DNA of 64,000 nucleotides from Pseudonocardia sp. T1-2H (GTDB taxonomy: Bacteria; Actinomycetota; Actinomycetes; Mycobacteriales; Pseudonocardiaceae), in the NCBI RefSeq assembly GCF_038039215.1, contig NZ_JBBPCL010000002.1, positions 39,994-103,993 on the forward strand, written 5' to 3'. Positions 57,701 to 64,000 of the stretch are shown here, one piece after another. The notes beneath the pieces were generated by a model that worked only from the letters and a program-made list of their open reading frames with translations, was not told where the DNA came from and did no database searches. Position numbers and translations under genes: made by a program. The first letter of the stretch is position 1; every line of letters begins with the position of its first letter.

Positions 57701-57837
57701 GCGGCCGCGTCTGGGTCGGGTTCTGCGCCGGCACCGCGTTCGGCGCGTTCACGATGGCCGGCCTCCCGCTGTTCGCGCTGGGCGCCCTCATCGTCGGCGT
57801 CGCCTCCGTGACCGGTGCGGTCCGGAGCTGGCTATGA
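57697..57837 (+). CDS. small membrane peptide, possible CTG start
   Basis: 46 residues (GRVWVGFCAGTAFGAFTMAGLPLFALGALIVGVASVTGAV) with two short hydrophobic segments. The frame opens at CTG 57697, which overlaps the HTH gene's TGA (CTGA), and its own TGA overlaps the next ATG. The chain of overlaps supports a real gene with a rare CTG start; an internal ATG is the alternative. Confidence 0.4.
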   Translation: MSGRVWVGFCAGTAFGAFTMAGLPLFALGALIVGVASVTGAVRSWL

Positions 57838-58721
57838 CCGCGCCCCGCAGGATCGCCGTGCCGCTGCCCGGCAACTCCCACAAGCGCCACGCGCTCCGAG
57901 TCGCCCGCGGCCTACCGTCGCCCCTCATCCCGGCCGGGCCGGTGCAGGATCACCTGGCGAAGCTCGTCGGCTGGGGGCTGACGTCGAAGTCCATCGCGGA
58001 CGCCGCGAACGTCTCCCGGGTGATGGTCGACAACCACATCCACCGCCTGCAGCCGACGATCTTCCGGCACTACGCGGCCGCGCTCCTCACCGTCAGCTAC
58101 ATGCCGCACCCGGCGCAGGAGTTCGTGCTGGCCGTCGGGTCCCGCCGCCGCGTGCAGGCGCTCGCGGCGAACGGGCACCCCCTCGGCTCGATCGTCGAAC
58201 CGGTCGGCGTCTACAACATCCACAACCTGCGGACGATGGTCGAGAAGGCGACCCTGCGCGCCGAGTACCAGCGCGCCATCTTCGCCCTCTACGAGCAGCT
58301 CGAACACGTCCCCGGGCCGTCGAAGCGGGCCCGCACCTGGGCCGGTAAGAACGGCTGGGTCGGGCCGATGGCGTGGGAACCGGAGACCATCGACGACCCG
58401 GACGCCGGGCCCCTCGAGTACCAGCGCTCCACGGAGACGGTCGTCGACCTCGCCGACGTCGCCGAGCTCGCCGAGCAGGGCCTCGACGAGGCCGGTATCT
58501 GCGCCCGCCTGAACTGCACGCCCGACGACATCCTCCGGGCCCGCCGCGTCGAGTGGAACCGGCGCGCCAGCGAGACACGGGCGAAGTACCCGCCCGAGGT
58601 CCTCGCCGACATCAGGTCCAGGCCCGCCGACCAGTCCAGCGAGCAGATCGCCCGCGAGCTGGGCATGCCGCGCTCCACCGTCTCCAACATCCGGGCCGGC
58701 CGGATCCGGCCGACCGGGTAG
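57834..58721 (+). CDS. multi-HTH DNA-binding protein
   Basis: 295 residues, ATG overlapping the upstream stop. Three helix-turn-helix-like units: LAKLVGWGLTSKSIADAANVSRVMVDNHIHRL near the start, LAEQGLDEAGICARLNCTPDDILRARRVEW, and SEQIARELGMPRSTVSNIRAGRI at the end. A central alpha region (VYNIHNLRTMVEKATLRAEYQRAIFALYEQLEHV) follows. Likely regulator or DNA-organising protein typical of actinophages and AICEs. Confidence 0.7.
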   Translation: MTAPRRIAVPLPGNSHKRHALRVARGLPSPLIPAGPVQDHLAKLVGWGLTSKSIADAANVSRVMVDNHIHRLQPTIFRHYAAALLTVSYMPHPAQEFVLAVGSRRRVQALAANGHPLGSIVEPVGVYNIHNLRTMVEKATLRAEYQRAIFALYEQLEHVPGPSKRARTWAGKNGWVGPMAWEPETIDDPDAGPLEYQRSTETVVDLADVAELAEQGLDEAGICARLNCTPDDILRARRVEWNRRASETRAKYPPEVLADIRSRPADQSSEQIARELGMPRSTVSNIRAGRIRPTG

Positions 58722-58755
58722 CTCCACCCGTTTCACCTCCTGCACCGCCTGTCCT

Positions 58756-58775
58756 GCCGCGACCACCCCCGCGGC
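58756..58775 (+). promoter_or_regulatory. ACCACCCC-loop hairpin
   Basis: GCCGCG-ACCACCCC-CGCGGC (6-bp stem), 22 bases before GTG 58798. Confidence 0.75.
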
Positions 58776-58797
58776 CTGCACCCGAGGAGCACATCCC

Positions 58798-59061
58798 GTG
58801 CCCAAGCCGTCCACCCCTGTCCGCACCCAGCTGCCGCTGTGGCCGTGCCTGGGGTGCCGCACCATCAAGGTCGCGGCGTCCGCGTTCTGCTGCCCCACCT
58901 GCTGGGCCGACCTGCCCGGCGAGCTGCGGGAGCTGCTCGAATCGACATTCTGGGGCGGCCGGGTCGCCGACCACCTCGACGCCCTCACCACCGCCCGCGG
59001 CTGGTTCTGGCAGCAGCTGAACCCCACCCGGTTCGACGCCCTGGCGGTGTCCGGTGTCTGA
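58798..59061 (+). CDS. small zinc-ribbon protein
   Basis: 87 residues, GTG 58798 after CCCGAGGAGCACATCCC. CLGCRTIKVAASAFCCPTCWADLPGELRELL is a clear zinc ribbon followed by a helix. The family occurs widely in actinophage accessory regions; role unknown. Overlaps the next start. Confidence 0.65.
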   Translation: MPKPSTPVRTQLPLWPCLGCRTIKVAASAFCCPTCWADLPGELRELLESTFWGGRVADHLDALTTARGWFWQQLNPTRFDALAVSGV

Positions 59062-59551
59062 GCACCTCGCCGAGCGCGCCGCCCGGTCCCGCGCGGACCT
59101 GGCCGCCGTCCAGCTCGACGACGTCGCGAACATCTGCGACGCCGCCGGGTACCGGCTGATCGCGAACGCCCTGCGGGTCCTCGCCGGGGAGATCGGGCTC
59201 GGCTCGAAGCCGTGGCACGTCCGCGCCGTCGACCGGCTGCTCGAGCGCCCCAGCGCCGCCGCACGCCCGCCCCGCACCCGCAGGTCTCCCACTCTCGCCG
59301 AGGTCGGCCCGGTGCGGCTGCGGACGAACCGGCAGCCACTGTGGGGCACTGACCGCGGCTGGTGGAAGCTCGCGCTGCAGCTCCCGGACCGGCGCGGCTG
59401 GTGGATCTTCACCGCGAACGTCGACGGCACCGGCGGCCCCTTCAAGTACCACAGCGACCGCGACGAGATCGTCCACGCCGACGGCTGGACCGAGGCCGCC
59501 GTGCACCTCCCCGTCGAGGGCTCCGCGGCCGCGATCGGCGGGACCCGGTGA
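59054..59551 (+). CDS. accessory protein
   Basis: 165 residues, GTG 59054 overlapping the upstream gene. Helical N-terminal half (LDDVANICDAAGYRLIANALRVLAGEIG), then a Trp-rich beta domain (RQPLWGTDRGWWKLALQLPDRRGWWIFTANVDGTGG). No family recognised. Stop overlaps the next GTG. Confidence 0.6.
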   Translation: MSEHLAERAARSRADLAAVQLDDVANICDAAGYRLIANALRVLAGEIGLGSKPWHVRAVDRLLERPSAAARPPRTRRSPTLAEVGPVRLRTNRQPLWGTDRGWWKLALQLPDRRGWWIFTANVDGTGGPFKYHSDRDEIVHADGWTEAAVHLPVEGSAAAIGGTR

Positions 59552-60375
59552 GCGACGTCCACGTCATCGACCTGCAGACCCACGGGTACACGCTGCGGCA
59601 CCCGCTCGCGTGCCGCCCCCAGCTGTTCGAGTGCCCGGTGAACGATGCCGCGACCCGGTTCTCGCCGCCCCGGCTGCCCGGCCAGTACGGGCAGCCCCTC
59701 GTCGGCCGCTGGGTGTGCGACCTCAACGCCGGCGCGGAGCTGACGCTGATCCGGCCGGCCGTCGCCGCGGACCTCATCGACGACCCGGGCGCCCCGCTCG
59801 ACCGCATGGACCGGACGACGATCGCCGCCAGCATCGACTGGTCGCCGACGTGCCAGCCCGGCGGCGAGCCGGCCGCCATCGTCGACCAGGTCCTGCGCCT
59901 GGCCGCCCTCGAGCTCCGGGGGGAGGGCGGAGAGCGGACCGGACGCCACGGGGACACCGCGGGACGGGGGCTGACCAGTACGGCTGTGCCGAGGCCGACG
60001 GGTAAACCGGGGTCCCCCGCCACGCCCTCCTCCCGGTCCTGGCACGACCTGGTGCCGCCCACGCACCACTGGGACGCGCTCACCGCGGTCTGCTCGGCAC
60101 TCCTCGGGCACGGCGAGGTCGCCGCGGTCCCCTCCCGCGAGTTCTACAGCTACCTGATCGACGTGGTGGTGGAGCGGCTCCACCTCGACGAGGCGCTGCG
60201 GGAGCTGGACGCGTTCCGGCAGGACGAGGTCGAGCGGCCCCGCCGGCTCGCCCTGGCCGCGCTCCGCCAGTGCGGGCAGCAGTGCCGGGCCCTGCAGCAG
60301 CAGCTCGACGACGCGAACACCCGCCTGGCCCGGTCCGCGGCCACCCCCCTCGACCTGGAAGGCGATCGACGATGA
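59548..60375 (+). CDS. accessory protein
   Basis: 275 residues, GTG 59548 in GTGA overlap. A beta-rich N-terminal domain (DVHVIDLQTHGYTLRHPLACRPQLFECPVND ... VGRWVCDLNAGAELTLIRP), a disordered middle and a C-terminal helical/coiled part (DVVVERLHLDEALRELDAFRQDEVERPRRLALAALRQCGQQCRALQQQLDDAN). No enzyme motif seen. Confidence 0.6.
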   Translation: MSDVHVIDLQTHGYTLRHPLACRPQLFECPVNDAATRFSPPRLPGQYGQPLVGRWVCDLNAGAELTLIRPAVAADLIDDPGAPLDRMDRTTIAASIDWSPTCQPGGEPAAIVDQVLRLAALELRGEGGERTGRHGDTAGRGLTSTAVPRPTGKPGSPATPSSRSWHDLVPPTHHWDALTAVCSALLGHGEVAAVPSREFYSYLIDVVVERLHLDEALRELDAFRQDEVERPRRLALAALRQCGQQCRALQQQLDDANTRLARSAATPLDLEGDRR

Positions 60376-61109
60376 TCAGTAAGCACCAGGGCACGGTGTT
60401 CGCCGTCCTCCTCTCGTACGGCTCCGGCTCCGTCGTGATGGCCGTCGTCTGCCACTACTTCCCGCCCCTGACCGGGCAGTGGATCGGCATGAGCCTGGGC
60501 TTCGTGTGCCTCGCGCTCGCGCTGTGGGTGTGCCGGAAGACCCTGTTCGCGCCGCTCCCGAAGCGGCAGCCCGACGAGCCGAACCCGGACAGCGGGTCGT
60601 TCCCGCTGATCAACGTGAACCTGCTCCCCGCTCTCACCGAGGGGGAGACGCCGCGGGCGCTGCGCCCGGTCCCGCCCGCCGAGCTTCCCCGCGGGCGGCC
60701 CCCGGCGGCTCCCGAGGGGCCCCCGGTGACCATCACCGTCGGAGGACCACCCAGGGACGCCACCCAGGTCCGGTACACGCAGGTGCTGCGCGCGTTCACC
60801 GTGGACGGCCCGATCCGCCACGACCCCGGCTCCGAACACGAGGGGCACCGGGGCGGCCTCCGGACGGTGCTGGAGCGGCGCGACCACGACCGCCACGTCG
60901 TCGGCTACTACCTCGACGGCCGGTACTGGGTGCGGGTGTACGACGGGCACGGCCACCTGGTCGACGACGTCACCCCGGCCGGCGCCGACCTGGCCACGGC
61001 GCGCGCGGTCCGGCAGGACACGATCACCGACCTCCTCGAGCGGGCGGCGGCAGCCCCGGGCCGGTGGCTGCCCGGCTACGGCTACGCGATTCTGGCGGCC
61101 GCGGCGTGA
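60372..61109 (+). CDS. membrane-anchored accessory protein
   Basis: 245 residues, ATG overlapping the upstream stop. Two N-terminal transmembrane helices (VFAVLLSYGSGSVVMAVVCHYF; IGMSLGFVCLALALWVCRK), a Pro-rich linker and a soluble C-terminal domain (RTVLERRDHDRHVVGYYLDGRYWVRVYDGHGHLVDDV). No family recognised. Confidence 0.6.
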   Translation: MISKHQGTVFAVLLSYGSGSVVMAVVCHYFPPLTGQWIGMSLGFVCLALALWVCRKTLFAPLPKRQPDEPNPDSGSFPLINVNLLPALTEGETPRALRPVPPAELPRGRPPAAPEGPPVTITVGGPPRDATQVRYTQVLRAFTVDGPIRHDPGSEHEGHRGGLRTVLERRDHDRHVVGYYLDGRYWVRVYDGHGHLVDDVTPAGADLATARAVRQDTITDLLERAAAAPGRWLPGYGYAILAAAA

Positions 61110-61615
61110 CCCGCATCCTCGTCGTCGGCTCCCCGACGTGGCCGAAGAAGAACTTCACCGACGCTGGCGCGGTCTCACGCACCGCGAAGGAGCTGGTGAA
61201 GCGCTGGGGCGACTCCGAGGTCCTGCACACCGCCGGGGTGCTGGAGGTCGAGTTCGCCCGCCAGTGGCTCGCTGCGGGCGGCCGGAAGGCCACCAGGGTC
61301 CCGTCGGCGATCGTGCAGATGCGGGACGACCCGCCGGACATGCTGCTGGTGTTCCTCGCGGACCGCTACCAGCCGGCCCTGGCCGCCCTCCACGCAGCGG
61401 AGCGGCACACCGAGGCGTTCGTACTGGTCACCGTGGTCGTCCCGGAAGGCGACCCGTTCCCGCAGCCCACCGGCGACGCCGCCTCGGAGACCGGGCTCGC
61501 GTACGCCGCGAAGATCGCGCAGGACGGCTTACCCGCCGGTGACGTACCCGCACAACGCCGCAGCTCAGACCGTGTCACGTACCGGCGACGCTCCACCTCC
61601 GGCAGGCCGCGGTGA
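61106..61615 (+). CDS. SLOG/DUF2493-like nucleotide-binding protein
   Basis: 169 residues, GTG in GTGA overlap. The start TRILVVGSPTWPKKNFTDAGAVSRTAKELVKRWGDSEVLHTAGVLEVEFARQWLAAGG, with DMLLVFLADRY later, has the Rossmann-like order of the SLOG (DUF2493/YspA) family, though the canonical GG-A-G-D-xxA motif is only partly kept. Some SLOG proteins bind nucleotide signals in defence. Assignment is tentative. Confidence 0.5.
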   Translation: MTRILVVGSPTWPKKNFTDAGAVSRTAKELVKRWGDSEVLHTAGVLEVEFARQWLAAGGRKATRVPSAIVQMRDDPPDMLLVFLADRYQPALAALHAAERHTEAFVLVTVVVPEGDPFPQPTGDAASETGLAYAAKIAQDGLPAGDVPAQRRSSDRVTYRRRSTSGRPR

Positions 61616-61821
61616 GCGCGGACGGCCGGGACCTCGACGAGGCCACCGTCGACGCCATGTGGTCGAGAGGCGGCCGCCGCCACACCACCGTGCGTTTGAC
61701 CTGGTCAGGGTTCCGGTTCGTCCTCGCCCGCGCCCGCCTCCACTCCGGCGGAGACGTCTCCGCCTACCTCCGCCGAATGCTGAAGTTCGCCACCCTCCAC
61801 ATGCCCCCGGAGTACGAATGA
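61612..61821 (+). CDS. small accessory protein
   Basis: 69 residues, GTG in GTGA overlap. Sequence ATVDAMWSRGGRRHTTVRLTWSGFRFVLARARLHSGGDVSAYLRRMLKFA resembles a ribbon-helix-helix (beta strand then two helices), so DNA binding is possible. Stop overlaps the next ATG. Confidence 0.5.
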   Translation: MSADGRDLDEATVDAMWSRGGRRHTTVRLTWSGFRFVLARARLHSGGDVSAYLRRMLKFATLHMPPEYE

Positions 61822-62108
61822 CCGAGCTTCCCTCTCTGCCCGCCCTCGACGACCACGACGACCCGGGAAGCCTGACGTGCGCCGTCTGCTCCTGGACTGC
61901 CTCGGACGGCTGGGTCGCCGCCCACGACCTGCCGACCTGGGATCGCGACGGGGAGGCCCCGGCACCGTTCGCGCTGTGCGGCTTCTGCCTGCACTCGCCG
62001 TCGGTGGCGCGGTGGCTGGACGTCCGCCTGGACGTCATGCCGCACACCCTGGAGCTGCTGGTCGCGATGAACGTGCTCCGCGCCAACGTCCGCGCGGTGG
62101 CGTCGTGA
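61818..62108 (+). CDS. small CxxC protein
   Basis: 96 residues, ATG 61818. CAVC near residue 21 and CGFC near residue 54 suggest a zinc site; a C-terminal helix (VARWLDVRLDVMPHTLELLVAMNVLRANV) follows. Overlaps both neighbours. Function unknown. Confidence 0.55.
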   Translation: MTELPSLPALDDHDDPGSLTCAVCSWTASDGWVAAHDLPTWDRDGEAPAPFALCGFCLHSPSVARWLDVRLDVMPHTLELLVAMNVLRANVRAVAS

Positions 62109-62326
62109 GCACCGTCGACGTCCTCGCCGACGTCATCCTCGGGCTGCTCGCCCTGGTGTACGCGGGTGGTCTCGCCGGCGGCCTGGTGCTCGTCGTGTCG
62201 ACGCTGCAGCAGCACCGGCCGATCCGCCGCGGCGCCGCGCCCGCCATCTTCGTGCTCGTCCTGCAGGCGGTCCTGTGGCCCGCCGCGTGGGGCTGGGAGC
62301 GCGCCGAGCGGGTGATGTCCCGATGA
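62105..62326 (+). CDS. small two-helix membrane protein
   Basis: 73 residues, GTG in GTGA overlap. Two hydrophobic helices (VLADVILGLLALVYAGGLAGGLVLVV; AAPAIFVLVLQAVLWPAAWGW). Part of the terminal membrane-protein group of this operon. Confidence 0.6.
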   Translation: MSTVDVLADVILGLLALVYAGGLAGGLVLVVSTLQQHRPIRRGAAPAIFVLVLQAVLWPAAWGWERAERVMSR

Positions 62327-62721
62327 TCGGCTCGATGCTCCGCCTGGCCGGCGCGGGCCTCGCGGTCCTCGGCGTCGCCGCCGCCGTGATCTTCGGCGGC
62401 TACGAGGGCGGCTGGTGGCTCCGCGCGGACTCCACGCAGCGCCAGGGCGAGCTGAACCGCTCGTCGTACGGCTTCCAGCAGGCCCACCGCGACGAACTGA
62501 CCAGCGAGATCGGCGCCGTGTACACGGCGAGCGCGCAGATCGCGTCGGCCGCGGACGGGCAGCAGGGCAGCGCGCTCCGCGCCCAACGGTTCGCCGTGCT
62601 CGGCCAGGTGTGCCGGACCGCCTCCGAGATCACCGACCCGCTCCCCGCCCAGCAGGCCCAGTTCGTGCAGGCGAACTGCTCGGCCGGTGCCGCCGACCCG
62701 TCTTCCTCCTACGCGAACTGA
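62323..62721 (+). CDS. membrane-anchored extracytoplasmic protein
   Basis: 132 residues, ATG overlapping the previous stop. One N-terminal transmembrane helix (LAGAGLAVLGVAAAVIFGG) and an outer helical domain with two cysteines (GQVCRTASEITDPLPAQQAQFVQANC) likely paired. Probably an envelope protein; role unknown. Confidence 0.6.
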   Translation: MIGSMLRLAGAGLAVLGVAAAVIFGGYEGGWWLRADSTQRQGELNRSSYGFQQAHRDELTSEIGAVYTASAQIASAADGQQGSALRAQRFAVLGQVCRTASEITDPLPAQQAQFVQANCSAGAADPSSSYAN

Positions 62722-62729
62722 GGCCCCCC

Positions 62730-63320
62730 GTGCAGACCACCAAGCGTTCCCGCACCCTGCTCCTCGCCGGTGCCGTCATCGTCGTGTCCGTGCTCACCGG
62801 GGCGGCGTCGTGCGACGGCACGTCCTCCGGGCAGAAGGCGGAGAACGGCCAGCAGGCCGGCATCACCGGCCAGCTCGTCACGAACCAGCCGATCCCGAAC
62901 ATCGGCTACTCGCAGGTCCGGCAGAACCTCATCGAGATCGAGACCGCCCAGGCGAAGGGCGTGCTGACGACGACGTTCTTCTTCAACCAGGGCGTGCCGG
63001 ACCCGATCCGGACGTGCTCGTCGATCGGGGTGCCGATCCCGAACACGGCGAGCCTGTCGAACCCGGAGCAGGCCATCTCCCCGTACGGCGGCTCGTCGGG
63101 CACGGTCACGGTGGGGCAGATGGACCCGAACGGCGTGTACGCCCCGCAGAGCTCGTCGGGGACGTACGTGATGTGCGTCGACGGCTCGGGGAAGCCTGTC
63201 GCCACCTACTGGGAGGGCTACGTCGAGACCGAGTTCGAGCCCGCCGTGTGGGACACCGCCACGCACTCGATCAAGGCGACCGGGCCGGCCACGTTCGCGT
63301 TCACCGCGGCGCAGAAGTGA
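62730..63320 (+). CDS. putative lipoprotein
   Basis: 196 residues, GTG 62730. Basic N terminus (QTTKRSR), hydrophobic stretch (TLLLAGAVIVVSVLTGAAS) and Cys28 in GAASC, an acceptable lipobox. The mature part is a beta-rich domain with a disulfide-like Cys pair (DPIRTCSSIG ... GTYVMCVDGSG). As an envelope lipoprotein of a mobile element it could act in superinfection exclusion or surface alteration (inference). A terminator follows. Confidence 0.65.
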   Translation: MQTTKRSRTLLLAGAVIVVSVLTGAASCDGTSSGQKAENGQQAGITGQLVTNQPIPNIGYSQVRQNLIEIETAQAKGVLTTTFFFNQGVPDPIRTCSSIGVPIPNTASLSNPEQAISPYGGSSGTVTVGQMDPNGVYAPQSSSGTYVMCVDGSGKPVATYWEGYVETEFEPAVWDTATHSIKATGPATFAFTAAQK

Positions 63321-63345
63321 AGGTCGCCGTGTAGCTGGACACGGA

Positions 63346-63385
63346 AGAGGCCCGGACACACCAGGTGGTGGGTGTCCGGGCCTCT
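63346..63385. terminator. terminator after the lipoprotein gene
   Basis: A 14-bp stem (63346-63359 with 63372-63385). Lies between convergent genes, so it may act on both strands. Confidence 0.65.
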
Positions 63386-63406
63386 CCTGTGTCTGGGCAT
63401 GAAACG

Positions 63407-63445
63407 GCCCCCGCGGCGGCCTGCCAGCCGTTGGCCCGCGGGGGC
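63407..63445 (-). terminator. hairpin after the convergent minus-strand gene
   Basis: A 10-bp GC stem (63407-63416 with 63436-63445) downstream of the stop at 63479 on the minus strand. Confidence 0.5.
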
Positions 63446-63478
63446 TGCCCGTCCCTCCCAGGACGTCCGAGTGCGAGG

Positions 63479-63781
63479 TTAGCGGCCGCCCCCGACGGTG
63501 CCGGTCTGGGCCTCCTCCTCGGGGCTGACCTCGGCGTGGCGCATCTCGGCCGGCACCCCGAGGGCGGCGAGCGCGGCCAGCACGGCCTGGACGCCGATGG
63601 TGACGGCCAGCCCGCAGCCCTCGGGGCCGTCGGGGACGTCCACCGACATGGTGGCCTCGACGAAGTCCTCCGGCGCGCCGACCGCGGCGTGGAACGGGAC
63701 GAGCGCGTCGATCAGGCCGTCCCACAGCTCGTCATCGGTGGGGCGGGCATCGGTGACGACCCGCACGGTGTAACCCTTCAT
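63479..63781 (-). CDS. small hypothetical protein
   Basis: 100 residues, ATG 63781 with GAAAGGA upstream. An alpha/beta protein (MKGYTVRVVTDARPTDDELWDGLIDALVPFHAAVG ... ATMSVDVPDGPEGCGLAVTIGVQAVLAALAALGVPAEMRHAEV) resembling small ferredoxin-like folds in which a strand-helix-strand unit is repeated. Common style in actinophage genomes; function unknown. Confidence 0.65.
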   Translation of the reverse strand: MKGYTVRVVTDARPTDDELWDGLIDALVPFHAAVGAPEDFVEATMSVDVPDGPEGCGLAVTIGVQAVLAALAALGVPAEMRHAEVSPEEEAQTGTVGGGR

Positions 63782-63811
63782 GGCGGTCCTTTCGTTCGCT
63801 GGTGTGCGGGG

Positions 63812-64000
63812 TCAGTAGTTCGCGTACTGGGGGCAGTACGCCTGCGCGGCGTCGCCGATGAGGAAGCCGATCTCGTCCAGCGTGTAGGTGCTGTCCTTCA
63901 TCGCGTCGGCGATCTGCAGGGTGGTGGCGTCAGCCTGGTACGCCTCGCAGATGCGGTGCCCGATGCCGATCGCGGCCTCCTTCGACGTGTAGTGGACGCC
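63812..64000 (-). CDS. DUF732-like secreted protein (partial, cut by window edge)
   Basis: The last 62 codons of a minus-strand gene: GVHYTSKEAAIGIGHRICEAYQADATTLQIADAMKD followed by a helix and the end AAQAYCPQYANY. The G-xxC-(x)n-A-x-YCP pattern is that of DUF732, small secreted actinobacterial proteins with two cysteines that probably pair. The N terminus, expected to hold a signal peptide, is beyond position 64000. Confidence 0.65.
   Translation of the reverse strand, partial: GVHYTSKEAAIGIGHRICEAYQADATTLQIADAMKDSTYTLDEIGFLIGDAAQAYCPQYANY

Noticed and set aside
1..64000. Integrase, attachment sites, insertion sequences, CRISPR arrays, tRNA or rRNA genes
   Set aside because: Read for tyrosine/serine recombinase motifs, transposase DDE patterns, repeat-spacer arrays and tRNA-like cloverleaves; none could be supported by eye.

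Overview
The window is a high-GC actinobacterial mobile element (roughly 70% G+C by eye, many GTG starts, WhiB, DUF2637, Scr1-type HTH/DUF5753 and DUF6879 proteins). A Pseudonocardiales or Streptomyces-like host fits best. I read it as a phage-plasmid: a nearly complete tailed-phage (siphovirus) structural and lysis cluster lies beside a plasmid partition locus, a Streptomyces-type single-ATPase DNA transfer cluster, a recombination/accessory block and a plasmid-like replication region. No integrase, attachment site or tRNA was seen. Terminase and most of the portal gene would lie left of position 1.

Layout. (1) 1-28.9 kb, plus strand: MuF head protein fused to a 2H phosphoesterase, T4-type prohead protease/scaffold, major capsid protein with an inserted beta domain, head-tail connectors (one carrying NUMOD3-like repeats), major tail protein, frameshifted tail assembly chaperones, tape measure, a large tail protein, three tandem jelly-roll-like paralogs, a lysis block (membrane proteins, r1t-like holin, DUF1906 endolysin) and two more virion proteins. 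One minus-strand gene (DUF4429/SHOCT) behind a LexA-type box interrupts the tail genes. (2) 28.9-32.7 kb, minus strand: a small ParB-like gene, parA, a CTCGGG repeat array (candidate centromere), and an Scr1-type HTH plus DUF6879 pair. (3) 32.9-38.7 kb, plus strand: conjugation-like cluster with a DUF2637 (Spd-like) protein, several small membrane proteins and a TraB/FtsK-like ATPase. Two CTGGCG-saturated tracts lie in the genes ahead of the ATPase. (4) 38.7-53.2 kb, minus strand: many small genes, a DpdA-like deazapurine transglycosylase, UvrD-like and SNF2 helicases, PD-(D/E)XK and HNH nucleases, WhiB and a Sak4-like ATPase. (5) 53.8-63.3 kb, plus strand: winged-helix regulator, AT-rich promoter/origin-like segment, 24-codon leader ORF, replication initiator-like protein, HTH proteins and small genes ending in a lipoprotein. 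(6) 63.4-64.0 kb: minus-strand small genes, the last (DUF732-like) cut by the window edge.

Two repeated regulatory systems run through blocks 4 and 5. One is a start-associated element, GAGGAGCACCCG directly before start codons, often preceded by a hairpin whose stems differ but whose loop is nearly always ACCACCCC. The other is a promoter-operator (TTGACN, 17-18 bp, TACGGT overlapping the 19-bp inverted repeat GGTACGGTTTACCGGTACC) found five times. Neither was noticed in the structural or transfer genes.

At least five genes that should be intact (large tail protein, endolysin, FtsK-like ATPase, HNH nuclease, Sak4-like ATPase) and perhaps the holin are broken by single-base shifts, nearly all at G or C runs. 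Sequence error explains this better than decay. I treat them as single genes and give the break points.
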